DNA of 64,000 nucleotides from Flavipsychrobacter sp. (lineage in GTDB: Bacteria > Bacteroidota > Bacteroidia > Chitinophagales > Chitinophagaceae). A program made the position numbers and the translations under genes. This document shows positions 35,971-43,761 of this stretch, piece by piece. The notes beneath the pieces are model-generated. The model was not told the DNA's origin, did no database searches, and saw only the letters and a program-made list of their open reading frames with translations. Each line of letters begins with the position of its first letter. Positions within the stretch are counted from its first letter, which is position 1. The stretch spans positions 1-64,000 of the forward strand of contig JAJNBJ010000014.1 in NCBI GenBank assembly GCA_021155965.1. The letters are read 5' to 3'.

Positions 35971-37035
35971 ATGAAGAAGATAAAGATAGTAGCATGTATA
36001 GTTGCAGTTATTGCAGCTATACATGCCTGTAAGAAAAAAAGCGAAGGGCCTGTTTACAATCCAACTGCGGCTAAAGTGGAGGTGCCGACTTATGTGAAGG
36101 CATATCTTGGCGAAATGCAGCATCCTGCAGACAACCCGCTAACGGCAGAAGGAGTTGAGCTGGGGCGAAAACTGTTCTACGAAAAAATGCTGAGCAACGA
36201 TAATTCCATTAGCTGTGCATCGTGCCACAAGCAGGAGTTTGGGTTTGATGACCCCGCGCCTTTTAGCAAGGGAACGAATGGAACGTTGGGCGGGCGTAAT
36301 GCAATGGCAATTATTAACCTTGGCTACAACACCGGCTTTTTCTGGGACGGCAGGCGCAATACGCTTGAAGGGCAGGCACATGACCCGGTTACCAACCCGG
36401 TAGAAATGGCAAATACATGGCCTGAGGTGACGAAGCGCCTGCAAAACAGCAGCGAATACCGTTTGCTTTTCTTTAAAGCTTTTGGTATAACAGTTATAGA
36501 CAGCAACCATGTGGTGAAAGCAATTGCACAGTTTGAGCGGACAATGATATCGTTCGATTCGCGTTTCGACCGGTATTATTACATGGGCGATAGCTCGGCG
36601 CTAAACTCAAAAGAAAAAAGCGGCCTTGCGATCTTTACAGGTAAGGGAATGTGCAATGACTGCCACCGGATGAATACGCTGTTCACTGATAATGAGTTTC
36701 GCAACAACGGGCTTGATGTGGACCCCAAGGATGCAGGGCTGATGCAGTTCACAGGGCTGGCGACAGACAGGGGTAAATTTAAAGTACCCACGCTGCGCAA
36801 CATTTTTGAAACAGCGCCGTATATGCACGACAGCCGCTTTAAAACACTGGAGCAAGTGGTTAGCTATTACAGCAGCGGTGTGCAGCAAACCAGCCCCAAC
36901 ATTGATGAGCACATGCCGCCATTTGGTGCAGGGCTTGCGCTTACTACGCAAGAGCAGGCTGATCTTGTAGCATTTTTAAAGGCGCTATCAGACCCGGCAT
37001 TTTTAACGAATACGGCTTTTTCAGAGCCGAAGTAG
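35971..37035 (+). CDS. di-heme cytochrome c peroxidase (MauG/CcpA family)
   Basis: A 354-residue periplasmic lipoprotein (lipobox AIHAC) with two c-type heme sites, CASCHKQEFGFDD near residue 82 and CNDCHRMN near 228. Conserved segments GGRNAMAIINLGYN, FFWDGRRNTLEGQA and KVPTLRNIFETAPYMHDSRF are those of the CcpA/MauG family, which reduce H2O2 or oxidise protein residues. Members next to copper or metallophore genes (MbnH-type) oxidise Trp residues on a partner; no MbnP partner is seen here. Operon partner of the thioredoxin-fold T9SS gene; a terminator follows. Confidence 0.92.
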   Translation: MKKIKIVACIVAVIAAIHACKKKSEGPVYNPTAAKVEVPTYVKAYLGEMQHPADNPLTAEGVELGRKLFYEKMLSNDNSISCASCHKQEFGFDDPAPFSKGTNGTLGGRNAMAIINLGYNTGFFWDGRRNTLEGQAHDPVTNPVEMANTWPEVTKRLQNSSEYRLLFFKAFGITVIDSNHVVKAIAQFERTMISFDSRFDRYYYMGDSSALNSKEKSGLAIFTGKGMCNDCHRMNTLFTDNEFRNNGLDVDPKDAGLMQFTGLATDRGKFKVPTLRNIFETAPYMHDSRFKTLEQVVSYYSSGVQQTSPNIDEHMPPFGAGLALTTQEQADLVAFLKALSDPAFLTNTAFSEPK

Positions 37036-37056
37036 AACTACACAAATGCCAACAAT

Positions 37057-37103
37057 TGAACTGTGCAAGAACAGCGGTTTGCTGCAATTGTACAGTTTTT
37101 TTT
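37057..37103 (+). terminator. intrinsic terminator after the peroxidase
   Basis: AACTGTGCAA (37059-37068) pairs with TTGTACAGTT (37088-37097), and an inner CAGC/GCTG pair extends the stem; a run of eight T follows from 37096. Confidence 0.8.
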
Positions 37104-37180
37104 ATCAGCATTGCATCTTGTGGCCGGCAACACTTATATAAAGTCTGAAAATAAATTTCACAATCAGCCAAAAAGAAGAG

Positions 37181-37231
37181 TGTCATGGTGAGAATCAATT
37201 TGGTTGCACCACAATCATAAAGAAAATGACA
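37181..37231 (-). repeat. 51-bp dispersed repeat, copy 2
   Basis: Reverse complement of 56-106: 37190-37231 is identical over 42 bases and the remaining nine bases carry two mismatches. Opposite orientation to copy 1. Confidence 0.85.
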
Positions 37232-37527
37232 AAATATGCCGCAACTGCTGAAATGAAGAAATGCTGCAATCCCCCTTGCCGCGTAGGTGTGCGCGAGAGC
37301 GAAGGGGGTGGTCGCAGACCGGGGGATGTCCCACTCGCGAAGGATTGCTGGGTATTGCTTCAAAAGTTGAGAATTGTCATTGGCAGCCGCCGAACCATGA
37401 CTGTTGAGCCATAGACATCCTGCTGAAAGAAGCATTGTGAAATTTATTTTTAGACTCAATATAAAAAGCAACGTTTATAAATTCCCAACTGGCGTGGGAG
37501 TTCCGAAGGGCTCTCGTGTCTCATAAT

Positions 37528-37544
37528 TCAGCCTGTTTGCAACA
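37528..37544. repeat. short perfect hairpin GCCTGTT/AACAGGC
   Basis: A 7-bp perfect stem with the triloop TGC inside a block of about 100 bases that has several partial palindromes. It may be part of a REP-like element; no nearby transposase is present. Confidence 0.5.
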
Positions 37545-37713
37545 GGCATTCATAGAACCGTAGCGTCTATCCTGCTAATCCTTAACTTCTTTCATCCTGA
37601 TCCCTTCCACAATTTACCGAAAAAAACAAACGGTTCCGCCACCACATTTTTTCAACAAAGTTTTTCAATACAAAATATTTTCGCAAAACGCCCAAACCCG
37701 CTCCCACAGCCGC

Positions 37714-37754
37714 ATCTATTTTCCATCACGGTACAACCGTCATGGAAAATAGAT
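37714..37754. repeat. 41-nt near-perfect hairpin
   Basis: ATCTATTTTCCAT (37714-37726) pairs fully with ATGGAAAATAGAT (37742-37754), and after one C-C mismatch ACGGT pairs with ACCGT around the loop ACA. That is 18 pairs over 19-base arms. No gene overlaps it and the T run after it is only four bases, so a terminator role is not clear. Confidence 0.8.
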
Positions 37755-37933
37755 TTTGCCGCCGTTCCCATCCTTCGGAACTTTACATGGTACTAGTCCG
37801 GGTGTTGTTGTTTTCATTGAGCAAGCACAAAGCCTTGTGCATAGCCGTCGCGAAACATCTTGACTCGCGGCATACTATACTGCGAGCCTTGGCCATTATC
37901 CTGAGTTTCGATAGAGTGGTTAGAAAAAACACT

Positions 37934-37983
37934 TTTGCGCACCTATTGATAATCAATCACAAAGTGCGCAAATAGTGCGCAAA
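37934..37983. repeat. TGCGCA array, copy 2
   Basis: TGCGCA starts at 37936, 37965 and 37976. The last two are 11 bp apart as in the array at 165-213 and are likewise followed by A runs and an AT-rich segment. The unit at 37934-37942 (TTTGCGCAC) is the inverted complement of GTGCGCAAA at 37964-37972. Confidence 0.65.
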
Positions 37984-38159
37984 AATAAATTTATAGTAAT
38001 TTAAAAAACAATAAGTAACATATGGAACTGTATATCCAAAAAATAATTCGCTGGAAATCAAAAATTTTGACCCGCCAAGCTTTTGCTGGGGCCATTACCT
38101 TATAGTAGCAGCATTTATTGAAACAAATAATAAGTATATTTATCTATAAAAGAAAATTC

Positions 38160-39842
38160 ATGAGGTTGCCGGTAATATGGCTGTTGTGCACCGTTTGCTG
38201 CGCATGCTATGCGCAGGAGAAGCCGTATGATATAAGCCCGCCGCTGCATATTAAAGAAGCCGGGGTAAATAAAGTGCTGTGCATGGAAAACGGCAGCACC
38301 TTTCTCTTCCACTTTGAGCCGGTGAAACATATACTTGTCAAAGTATTTGACCCCGCGCACAAGGAAATAGCCAGCCGGCGCGACAGGTACAGGCTGCTGG
38401 ATGTGACGATGATAGAATATGTCACTTTCAAAGGGCTATATGAGATAAATGGTGAGGCCGTGCTCTTCATAGACCAGGACCTGAACAGCAGGCACAGCCT
38501 GCTGATGCTGCGCTACAGCGCGAAGGGCGAATTGCTGGAAGAGCGGCTGGTGGGCGAATCGAAGAGCGCTAACCGGCGCATAAGGTACTATGTGATGAAG
38601 AACAAAGAAGATGATAATTACCAGGTATTGTTCTGCATGGATAAGCGCCACCCCAAAGAAAATGATATGTTTATCGTGTTCTTTAATGGTAAGCATGAAG
38701 CAATCCGCGAAATGCAACTGGAGATAGAGAGAAAGAAGTATGATTACCTGGAGATAGTAGGCGCGGAATCGCAACCCGCAGGTGTGCTCATTACAATAGC
38801 GTTGGATAAACCTGTGATCTATGGCAGGGCCACCGACCTATATACCAATGCCTTTGGGGTATCGGACCGCGACAGCGCTATGGTGGAGGGCGGGCCGGTA
38901 TATGACCACTACCTGGCCTATTACTATGTTCCAAAAGATTCGGCAGTTATCAAAAGGGGGTTTGTGGAACTGGGCCAGGCCGTCTTTCCTTATTATTCGT
39001 TCTACACTTATAACCCATTTGCCGATGCGCTGAACCTTTTGTTGTATAGCCAGAAGCCCTTTTACTACAGGTTTGGGCTGAATGTTTTTACCGGTATTAC
39101 AAGCCGCAACCTGTTCTTTAAAATAAACCGTGATGATATGAGTGATCAGTATACTCCCATAGCGAACAGAATAGCAAACGATAACTGGCAACAGGGGGAT
39201 ACCACTAAGCGCTTTGAAGGCATGCCGGTAAAGATGCTGACCAATGAGAACGGCCTGTCAACGCTGATATCCCAGAGATGCATGCGGTATGGTGAGCCTG
39301 AAACCCATGCGCGTTACGACTACCAGACATACCTGCGCAATATATGTATCACCCAGTTTGACGACAATGGCAGGGAAATATGGGGAACTGTGCTGCCGCT
39401 TGCACAATACTACAACAGCAATAAGCAATACCTGAATGAGAAAGACTTTGCAATGAAATGGCAGAACCAGGACCTGTTCGGTGTGATGCAGAGTGAGGTG
39501 TATAACAGGCAGTTCTTATCTTTCAATGCCTGGCACTACAACAAAAGTTATTACATTATTTATAACGATTACAATAAGCACTTCAATAACAGCGCCGTAA
39601 AAAAACAGGATACGGTGTACTCATTCCATACTACAAATGCCTGCTATTATACGATAGACAGGAAGAAGCAGGTGACGAAGCACTACCTGTTTGGCGAGCC
39701 GCTTGCCAAAGAATACAAGAGCAGTATGATAGAAGGCGCGGACTTTGATGAGCAGAGAGGAGTATATGCAACACTTATCCGGTATACACGATACAATAAA
39801 ACATCGCTGCGCATGGCATGGCGGAGAATGGATCAGGATTAA
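38160..39842 (+). CDS. secreted paralog family protein, member 3
   Basis: A 560-residue third member of the family at 31430 and 33109. From ATG 38160 it has a signal peptide (to CYAQ). Shared landmarks: GVNKVLCMENGSTFLFHFE, VFDPAHKEIASRR, LEIVGAESQPAGVL, TYNPFADALNLLL, YNRQFLSFN, YNDYNKHFNNSAVK, TNACYYTIDRKKQVTKHYLFGEP, and MIEGADFDEQRGVYATL before a closing RMAWRRMD. It has no sorting domain or lipobox. It stands 3.5 kb from the other two, beyond the HYC/thioredoxin/peroxidase group and the gene-free stretch. Function unknown. Confidence 0.85.
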   Translation: MRLPVIWLLCTVCCACYAQEKPYDISPPLHIKEAGVNKVLCMENGSTFLFHFEPVKHILVKVFDPAHKEIASRRDRYRLLDVTMIEYVTFKGLYEINGEAVLFIDQDLNSRHSLLMLRYSAKGELLEERLVGESKSANRRIRYYVMKNKEDDNYQVLFCMDKRHPKENDMFIVFFNGKHEAIREMQLEIERKKYDYLEIVGAESQPAGVLITIALDKPVIYGRATDLYTNAFGVSDRDSAMVEGGPVYDHYLAYYYVPKDSAVIKRGFVELGQAVFPYYSFYTYNPFADALNLLLYSQKPFYYRFGLNVFTGITSRNLFFKINRDDMSDQYTPIANRIANDNWQQGDTTKRFEGMPVKMLTNENGLSTLISQRCMRYGEPETHARYDYQTYLRNICITQFDDNGREIWGTVLPLAQYYNSNKQYLNEKDFAMKWQNQDLFGVMQSEVYNRQFLSFNAWHYNKSYYIIYNDYNKHFNNSAVKKQDTVYSFHTTNACYYTIDRKKQVTKHYLFGEPLAKEYKSSMIEGADFDEQRGVYATLIRYTRYNKTSLRMAWRRMDQD

Positions 39843-39870
39843 AGGATTGTCCTGATAAATAGATCAGAGA

Positions 39871-40119
39871 TTAAAAAGGAGAAGTAACGATCCTGAGGGC
39901 ATTAACAAAGCTGCCAATTGTTTTTGTTGGGGTAGAAATATTTGCGGGTGTGGCTGTGGGAGTGCCTGCATAGGGCTGCTGATGAACCGGCTGCCTGTTG
40001 TTTATTGCATATTGTACTTCATCCCAGTTGATGGCAAGCATCATGACCGTATACAGCAACAATGACCACAGCAGCGACTTGCCAATGAACATGATGTTGT
40101 TTTTTGTGCGGATCTGCAT
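39871..40119 (-). CDS. small membrane protein, hypothetical
   Basis: An 82-residue protein with one N-terminal hydrophobic helix (FIGKSLLWSLLLYTVMMLAIN) and a Pro/Thr/Gln-rich tail (QPYAGTPTATPANISTPTK). Either ATG 40119 or ATG 40092 could be the start; the later one places the helix right at the N-terminus. It is divergent from the M1 peptidase gene. I do not recognise a family; its support is a plausible single-helix topology and a gap otherwise empty. Confidence 0.45.
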   Translation of the reverse strand: MQIRTKNNIMFIGKSLLWSLLLYTVMMLAINWDEVQYAINNRQPVHQQPYAGTPTATPANISTPTKTIGSFVNALRIVTSPF

Positions 40120-40175
40120 ATATGGGCGATTTGTCTATAAAGTTAATTGAATGGAGGATAGCGGCAAAAAAAGGT

Positions 40176-40183
40176 TAGCTTTG
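40176..40183 (+). promoter_or_regulatory. possible -7 element for the M1 peptidase gene
   Basis: TAGCTTTG fits TAnnTTTG, 15 bases before ATG 40199; no -33 TTTG at normal distance. Confidence 0.4.
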
Positions 40184-40198
40184 CCGCAAATTTTATAA

Positions 40199-42175
40199 AT
40201 GAAATATTCGATTTTTAGTATTGTTATTCTGTTAATAATCAACCAGTTAACCTATGCCCAGGAAGATGCTGCAGGATTTGAATGTTCGCTGGCGAAGCAC
40301 AGGAAGGCAGCGCGGGTGACAGTAGGCGACATTATAGAGGAAAAGTATGATGTGAAGCACGTAAAATTTGACCTGCAATTATCAAACGATACGACTTATA
40401 TAGACGGCACAGTGACAACCACCGCAAAGGTACTGGCGCCGGGGTTCAATCTGTATGTTTTTGAGCTGGATAACGGACTGGTGGTAGATACGGTATTGAT
40501 AAACGGAGTTGGCGCCAGCCTGACAACCTTTGGGGATATCAGGATAGTTACGATGCCTTCCATTCTCACTACGGGTAACGTTTTCGCAGCAACGGTGAAG
40601 TACCATGGTTACCCAAATGGTGCGGGAACAATATTCAGCGGCATAGGCGGCCTTAACACCAAGCGGTCGCCTACATGGGGGGCAAGGATAACATTTACGC
40701 AAAGTGAGGCTTATCATGCTAAAGAGTGGTGGCCCTGCAAGCAATCATTACAGGATAAAATAGACTCGGTGGATATATGGGTGACTGTGCCGGATTCACT
40801 GAAAGCTGGAAGCAATGGTGTGCTGACAAATGTAACAACGGTGGATGCAACGCATAAACGTTATGAATGGAAGTCGAGGCACCCCATAGCATACTATCTT
40901 ATATCGGTAGCTGTTGCAAATTATGTTGAGTATTCGTACTACATGCACTATAGCGGCAGCATGGATTCTATGCTGGTGCAGAACTATGTGTATTCAAACC
41001 CACTGACACTGTCGTTCTTTAAAGATGAGATAGACAGCGTTGGGATGTTTGTTGACCATTTCTCGAAGCTGTATTCACGCTATCCGTATTGGGATGAGAA
41101 ATACGGGCACTGTATGGCGCCACTACAAGGCGGCATGGAGAACCAGACAATGACCACCATAGGTTTTTTTGAGGGCTGGGTGATAGCCCATGAACTCGGC
41201 CACCAGTGGTTTGGCGATAATGTTACCTGCGCTACCTGGGCAGATATTTTTGTGAACGAAGGTTTTGCCAGCTATACTGAGGCCCTGTACCGCGAGCATT
41301 TTCATGGCAGGGCAGGTATGGTGGATGATATAGTGCGCAAGCAAGCCAATGTGCGCAGATATGATACCGGCAGTATTTATGTGCCGGCAGCAGATACTGC
41401 CAACGAGGGCAGAACATTTGACAACCGCCTCACGTATCATAAAGGTGCATGCCTGCTGCATATGCTGCGTCATGTGGTGAATAATGACAGCATACTCTTT
41501 CATGCGTTCAGGAGCTACCAGCAGGAGCATAAGGAAGGAAATGCAACTATAGATGACTTCAAAACTGCTGTAAAAAGTGTTGTGGGAAATGAGGCTAACG
41601 GAATCAATATTGATACGTTCTTCAGGCAGTGGGCTTATGGTGAGGGTTTCCCGGTATATAGCGCAAAATGGAACCAGAAAAACAATGAAGTGTATGTGCA
41701 GCTGAACCAGATGACGAAGGTGCCGTCCTCAGTTTCCTGCTTTACGGTGCCCATGGAAATAAAAGTGTATTCGCCTGTGGGAGATACGATGATAAGAGTG
41801 AATAACTATGAGCCTAACCAATTGTATCATTTTACGTGGAAGAAGCCGGCATCGTCTATAAGCCTTGATCCGGAAAACTGGTTGCTGGATAGTGTGGCCA
41901 GCATTACGAAAGATGTGACATTAACGGCGGCGCAAGTGGTTGAAGAGACAGTGAGGATATACCCTAACCCAACAAATGGTAGTTGGCATATTGTTGGATT
42001 GAGTGAAAACAGCTCACTGGTGCTGACAGATGTTACGGGGAGGGTGCTGTGGCAGAAGAATAATGCGACCTCAAATGACAAAGTGCCTGCAAATGATCTG
42101 CCTGTGGGGGTTTATATGCTGAAGGTGAACAGCGAAGGAGCAGGCGATGCAACGTATAAACTAATTAAGTTGTAA
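40199..42175 (+). CDS. M1 family metallopeptidase with T9SS sorting domain
   Basis: A secreted zinc aminopeptidase of 658 residues. After the signal peptide (to TYAQ) comes the M1 N-terminal beta domain, then the exopeptidase motif GGMEN (family consensus GAMEN) and the zinc site HELGHQW...NEGFASY with His, His and Glu ligands near residues 330-353. The usual C-terminal helical ERAP domain is reduced. The last 75 residues (VRIYPNPTNGSWHIVG ... DATYKLIKL) are a T9SS type A sorting domain. It should digest peptides at or beyond the cell surface. It is followed ten bases later by the retropepsin-like gene. Confidence 0.93.
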   Translation: MKYSIFSIVILLIINQLTYAQEDAAGFECSLAKHRKAARVTVGDIIEEKYDVKHVKFDLQLSNDTTYIDGTVTTTAKVLAPGFNLYVFELDNGLVVDTVLINGVGASLTTFGDIRIVTMPSILTTGNVFAATVKYHGYPNGAGTIFSGIGGLNTKRSPTWGARITFTQSEAYHAKEWWPCKQSLQDKIDSVDIWVTVPDSLKAGSNGVLTNVTTVDATHKRYEWKSRHPIAYYLISVAVANYVEYSYYMHYSGSMDSMLVQNYVYSNPLTLSFFKDEIDSVGMFVDHFSKLYSRYPYWDEKYGHCMAPLQGGMENQTMTTIGFFEGWVIAHELGHQWFGDNVTCATWADIFVNEGFASYTEALYREHFHGRAGMVDDIVRKQANVRRYDTGSIYVPAADTANEGRTFDNRLTYHKGACLLHMLRHVVNNDSILFHAFRSYQQEHKEGNATIDDFKTAVKSVVGNEANGINIDTFFRQWAYGEGFPVYSAKWNQKNNEVYVQLNQMTKVPSSVSCFTVPMEIKVYSPVGDTMIRVNNYEPNQLYHFTWKKPASSISLDPENWLLDSVASITKDVTLTAAQVVEETVRIYPNPTNGSWHIVGLSENSSLVLTDVTGRVLWQKNNATSNDKVPANDLPVGVYMLKVNSEGAGDATYKLIKL

Positions 42176-42184
42176 ATTTGTGTT

Positions 42185-42565
42185 ATGGGATTAGTTTATG
42201 CAGAAATAGAGCTTTCCAATCTGCTGGCACCGGAGATGCAACCATACCGAACTCAGGCATTGGCTGATACCGGCGCTTTGCACCTTTGTATTCCTCAGCA
42301 TATTGCGCTACAATTGAGGCTGAAGCAACTGGAAGAGAGAGAAGTAATTATTGCTGACGGTTCAAGAAGAATGGTGCCTTATGTGGGACCTGTAAAGGTT
42401 ACTTATAAAAACAGGAATTGTTTTACCGGCGCAATGGTTTTAGGAGATGAAGTGTTATTAGGCGCTATCCCAATGGAAGATATGGACCTAATAGTTGTGC
42501 CTGCACAATTAAAAGTTACTGTTAATCCGCAAAGCCCGAATATACCATCAAGTGTGGCGAAGTAG
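42185..42565 (+). CDS. clan AA (retropepsin-like) aspartic protease
   Basis: This 126-residue protein fits small bacterial retropepsin-like proteases: the catalytic motif appears as LADTGALHLCIP (about residues 27-38), with flap-region residues and a hydrophobic LLGAIPMEDMDLIV strand near the end that matches the second conserved motif. Such proteins work as homodimers; there is no signal peptide, so it is probably cytosolic. Substrates are unknown. It starts ten bases after the M1 peptidase and converges on the WG-repeat gene with four bases between them. Confidence 0.8.
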   Translation: MGLVYAEIELSNLLAPEMQPYRTQALADTGALHLCIPQHIALQLRLKQLEEREVIIADGSRRMVPYVGPVKVTYKNRNCFTGAMVLGDEVLLGAIPMEDMDLIVVPAQLKVTVNPQSPNIPSSVAK

Positions 42566-42569
42566 ATGC

Positions 42570-43457
42570 TCACTGCTTCTTTCTCCACGCAGCCAGGGTT
42601 TCAATGTTGCCATAGTTATCAAGGTGGAGTATGGTTTTGCCATCAGGTTTGATTAAGAAAGAGAGGTCGCCGAAGGAGTAGCTTTCTTTGATGCGGAATA
42701 CGATGAGATAATAGCCGTTCTTCTCTGCGGGCCTTTCTGCTACTACTGCACAGATGTTACCATCATTCTGTTTTGATAGATCCTGCACCTCCTTGATTTT
42801 TTCGAGGGTATGTGTCAATGACAGTTCGGTTGCAGCGGCAGGCTGGATGAGGTTTAAGGCAGTCAGTATGCTGTCATTTAGTCCGTATGGCAGTTTTTCT
42901 TTAAGTTCGTGAACTATGGCTCCTGTGCGGTTGATGATAGTATATCTTGAGCCCACATAGCCACAGCAGTGGTCATCATCGTTGTCGTTGAAGTGTACGT
43001 ACTTACAATCGAGACATACTAAAGCATTGCCACGATAAAAAGGTTCGACCATGTTATATTTTGCCGGGATGACCTTTTTGCCATTATGATCGGCAAACCC
43101 CATTTTGCCATTTTCTACAAAGCGTCTTAAACCTTCTACGTAGTAATCGGCGCCGTTGTCGTACCAGTATGGCACATAAAGCAGGTTGCCGTTGCGGTCA
43201 AATATCTTGTAGCGGTAATCGTAGCCCATTGTGTCTGTAACGGCATCTTTATCTATGAGCAGTATCTCACGGTCGGTAATTTTTTCGCCAGCATTAGCGA
43301 GGTGGCCGCCATAAATTGGTGGTATGATGACTTTGCCGGTTGAGGTTTTTACGCCGAAGAGGGTGGAGTCGTAAGCGGAGAAATAATAGAGGTCGTCCTT
43401 TTGGCCCATGGAGGTAAAAGGAAGGAGGATTATTATAAGAGCAATAATTTGCTTCAA
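42570..43457 (-). CDS. WG-repeat (KWG) secreted protein
   Basis: A secreted protein of 295 residues with a signal peptide (to SMGQ). The body holds WG-type repeats such as LFGVKTSTGKVIIPPIYGG and KMGFADHNGKKVIPAKYNMV, where a Gly-x-x-Asp/Thr turn is followed by a VIPxxY strand. These repeats occur in many Bacteroidota exported proteins and are of unknown function. The Cys-rich segment CLDCKYVHFNDNDDDHCCG is unusual inside the repeat region and could bind metal or form disulfides. Downstream on the same strand from the RelE/ParE pair by 10 bases. Confidence 0.8.
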   Translation of the reverse strand: MKQIIALIIILLPFTSMGQKDDLYYFSAYDSTLFGVKTSTGKVIIPPIYGGHLANAGEKITDREILLIDKDAVTDTMGYDYRYKIFDRNGNLLYVPYWYDNGADYYVEGLRRFVENGKMGFADHNGKKVIPAKYNMVEPFYRGNALVCLDCKYVHFNDNDDDHCCGYVGSRYTIINRTGAIVHELKEKLPYGLNDSILTALNLIQPAAATELSLTHTLEKIKEVQDLSKQNDGNICAVVAERPAEKNGYYLIVFRIKESYSFGDLSFLIKPDGKTILHLDNYGNIETLAAWRKKQ

Positions 43458-43467
43458 TCTACAGGCA

Positions 43468-43761
43468 TTAATACAGTGGATGTTGATGTGTATTGAAAAA
43501 CCGCACTAATTCTATTTCCTTTTTCAAAGGTTTATACCGATAAATCAGAATAATTCGTTTATTAAGTATGGTCTTACGCAGATTTTTACGTTTGCTAGTA
43601 ATTACACCAGCCCGGGGCTGCATAGATAATAACAGGAGTTTCCGCTGGACTACCTTTATGAAATTGCGTATTTCCTTGTCACTCCATTCTTTTTCAAGGT
43701 ATTCAATATTGCTCACGTAAGTTTTTATGGCCAGATCAGACCATATTATCTTGTGAACCAT
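43468..43761 (-). CDS. RelE/ParE family toxin
   Basis: A 97-residue toxin of the RelE/ParE superfamily, which either cuts mRNA on the ribosome or poisons gyrase. The N-terminal HKIIWSDLAIKTYVSNIEYLEKEW and the C-terminal ILIYRYKPLKKEIELVRFFNTHQHP match the family pattern, closest to the ParE-like branch with its R-F-F-N-T-x-Q ending. The gene overlaps the antitoxin by 16 bases, a typical coupled pair. Confidence 0.85.
   Translation of the reverse strand: MVHKIIWSDLAIKTYVSNIEYLEKEWSDKEIRNFIKVVQRKLLLLSMQPRAGVITSKRKNLRKTILNKRIILIYRYKPLKKEIELVRFFNTHQHPLY

Larger units (their letters stand above)
37036..38159. other. 1.1-kb gene-free, hairpin-rich stretch
   Basis: No convincing gene is present. 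In order it holds: the peroxidase terminator, the second 51-bp repeat (37181-37231), a C/G-rich block with CCCCCTT/AAGGGGG and outer ATCCCCC/GGGGGAT complementarity (37270-37327), GCCTGTT-TGC-AACAGGC (37528-37544), a 19-bp-arm hairpin (37714-37754), GTTCC/GGAAC and GCACAA/TTGTGC short hairpins, then the TGCGCA pair at 37936-37983. The palindromic content suggests REP- or MITE-like material or a structured RNA, unproven. Confidence 0.6.

Noticed and set aside
37742-37975. 77-codon plus-strand frame in the 37-38 kb gap
   Set aside because: Begins inside the long hairpin, has no family resemblance and runs through other palindromes; probably not coding.
43040-43060. T-loop-like GGTTCGA sequence suggesting a tRNA
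   Set aside because: It lies inside the WG-repeat gene and no cloverleaf arms surround it; no tRNA was found in the window.
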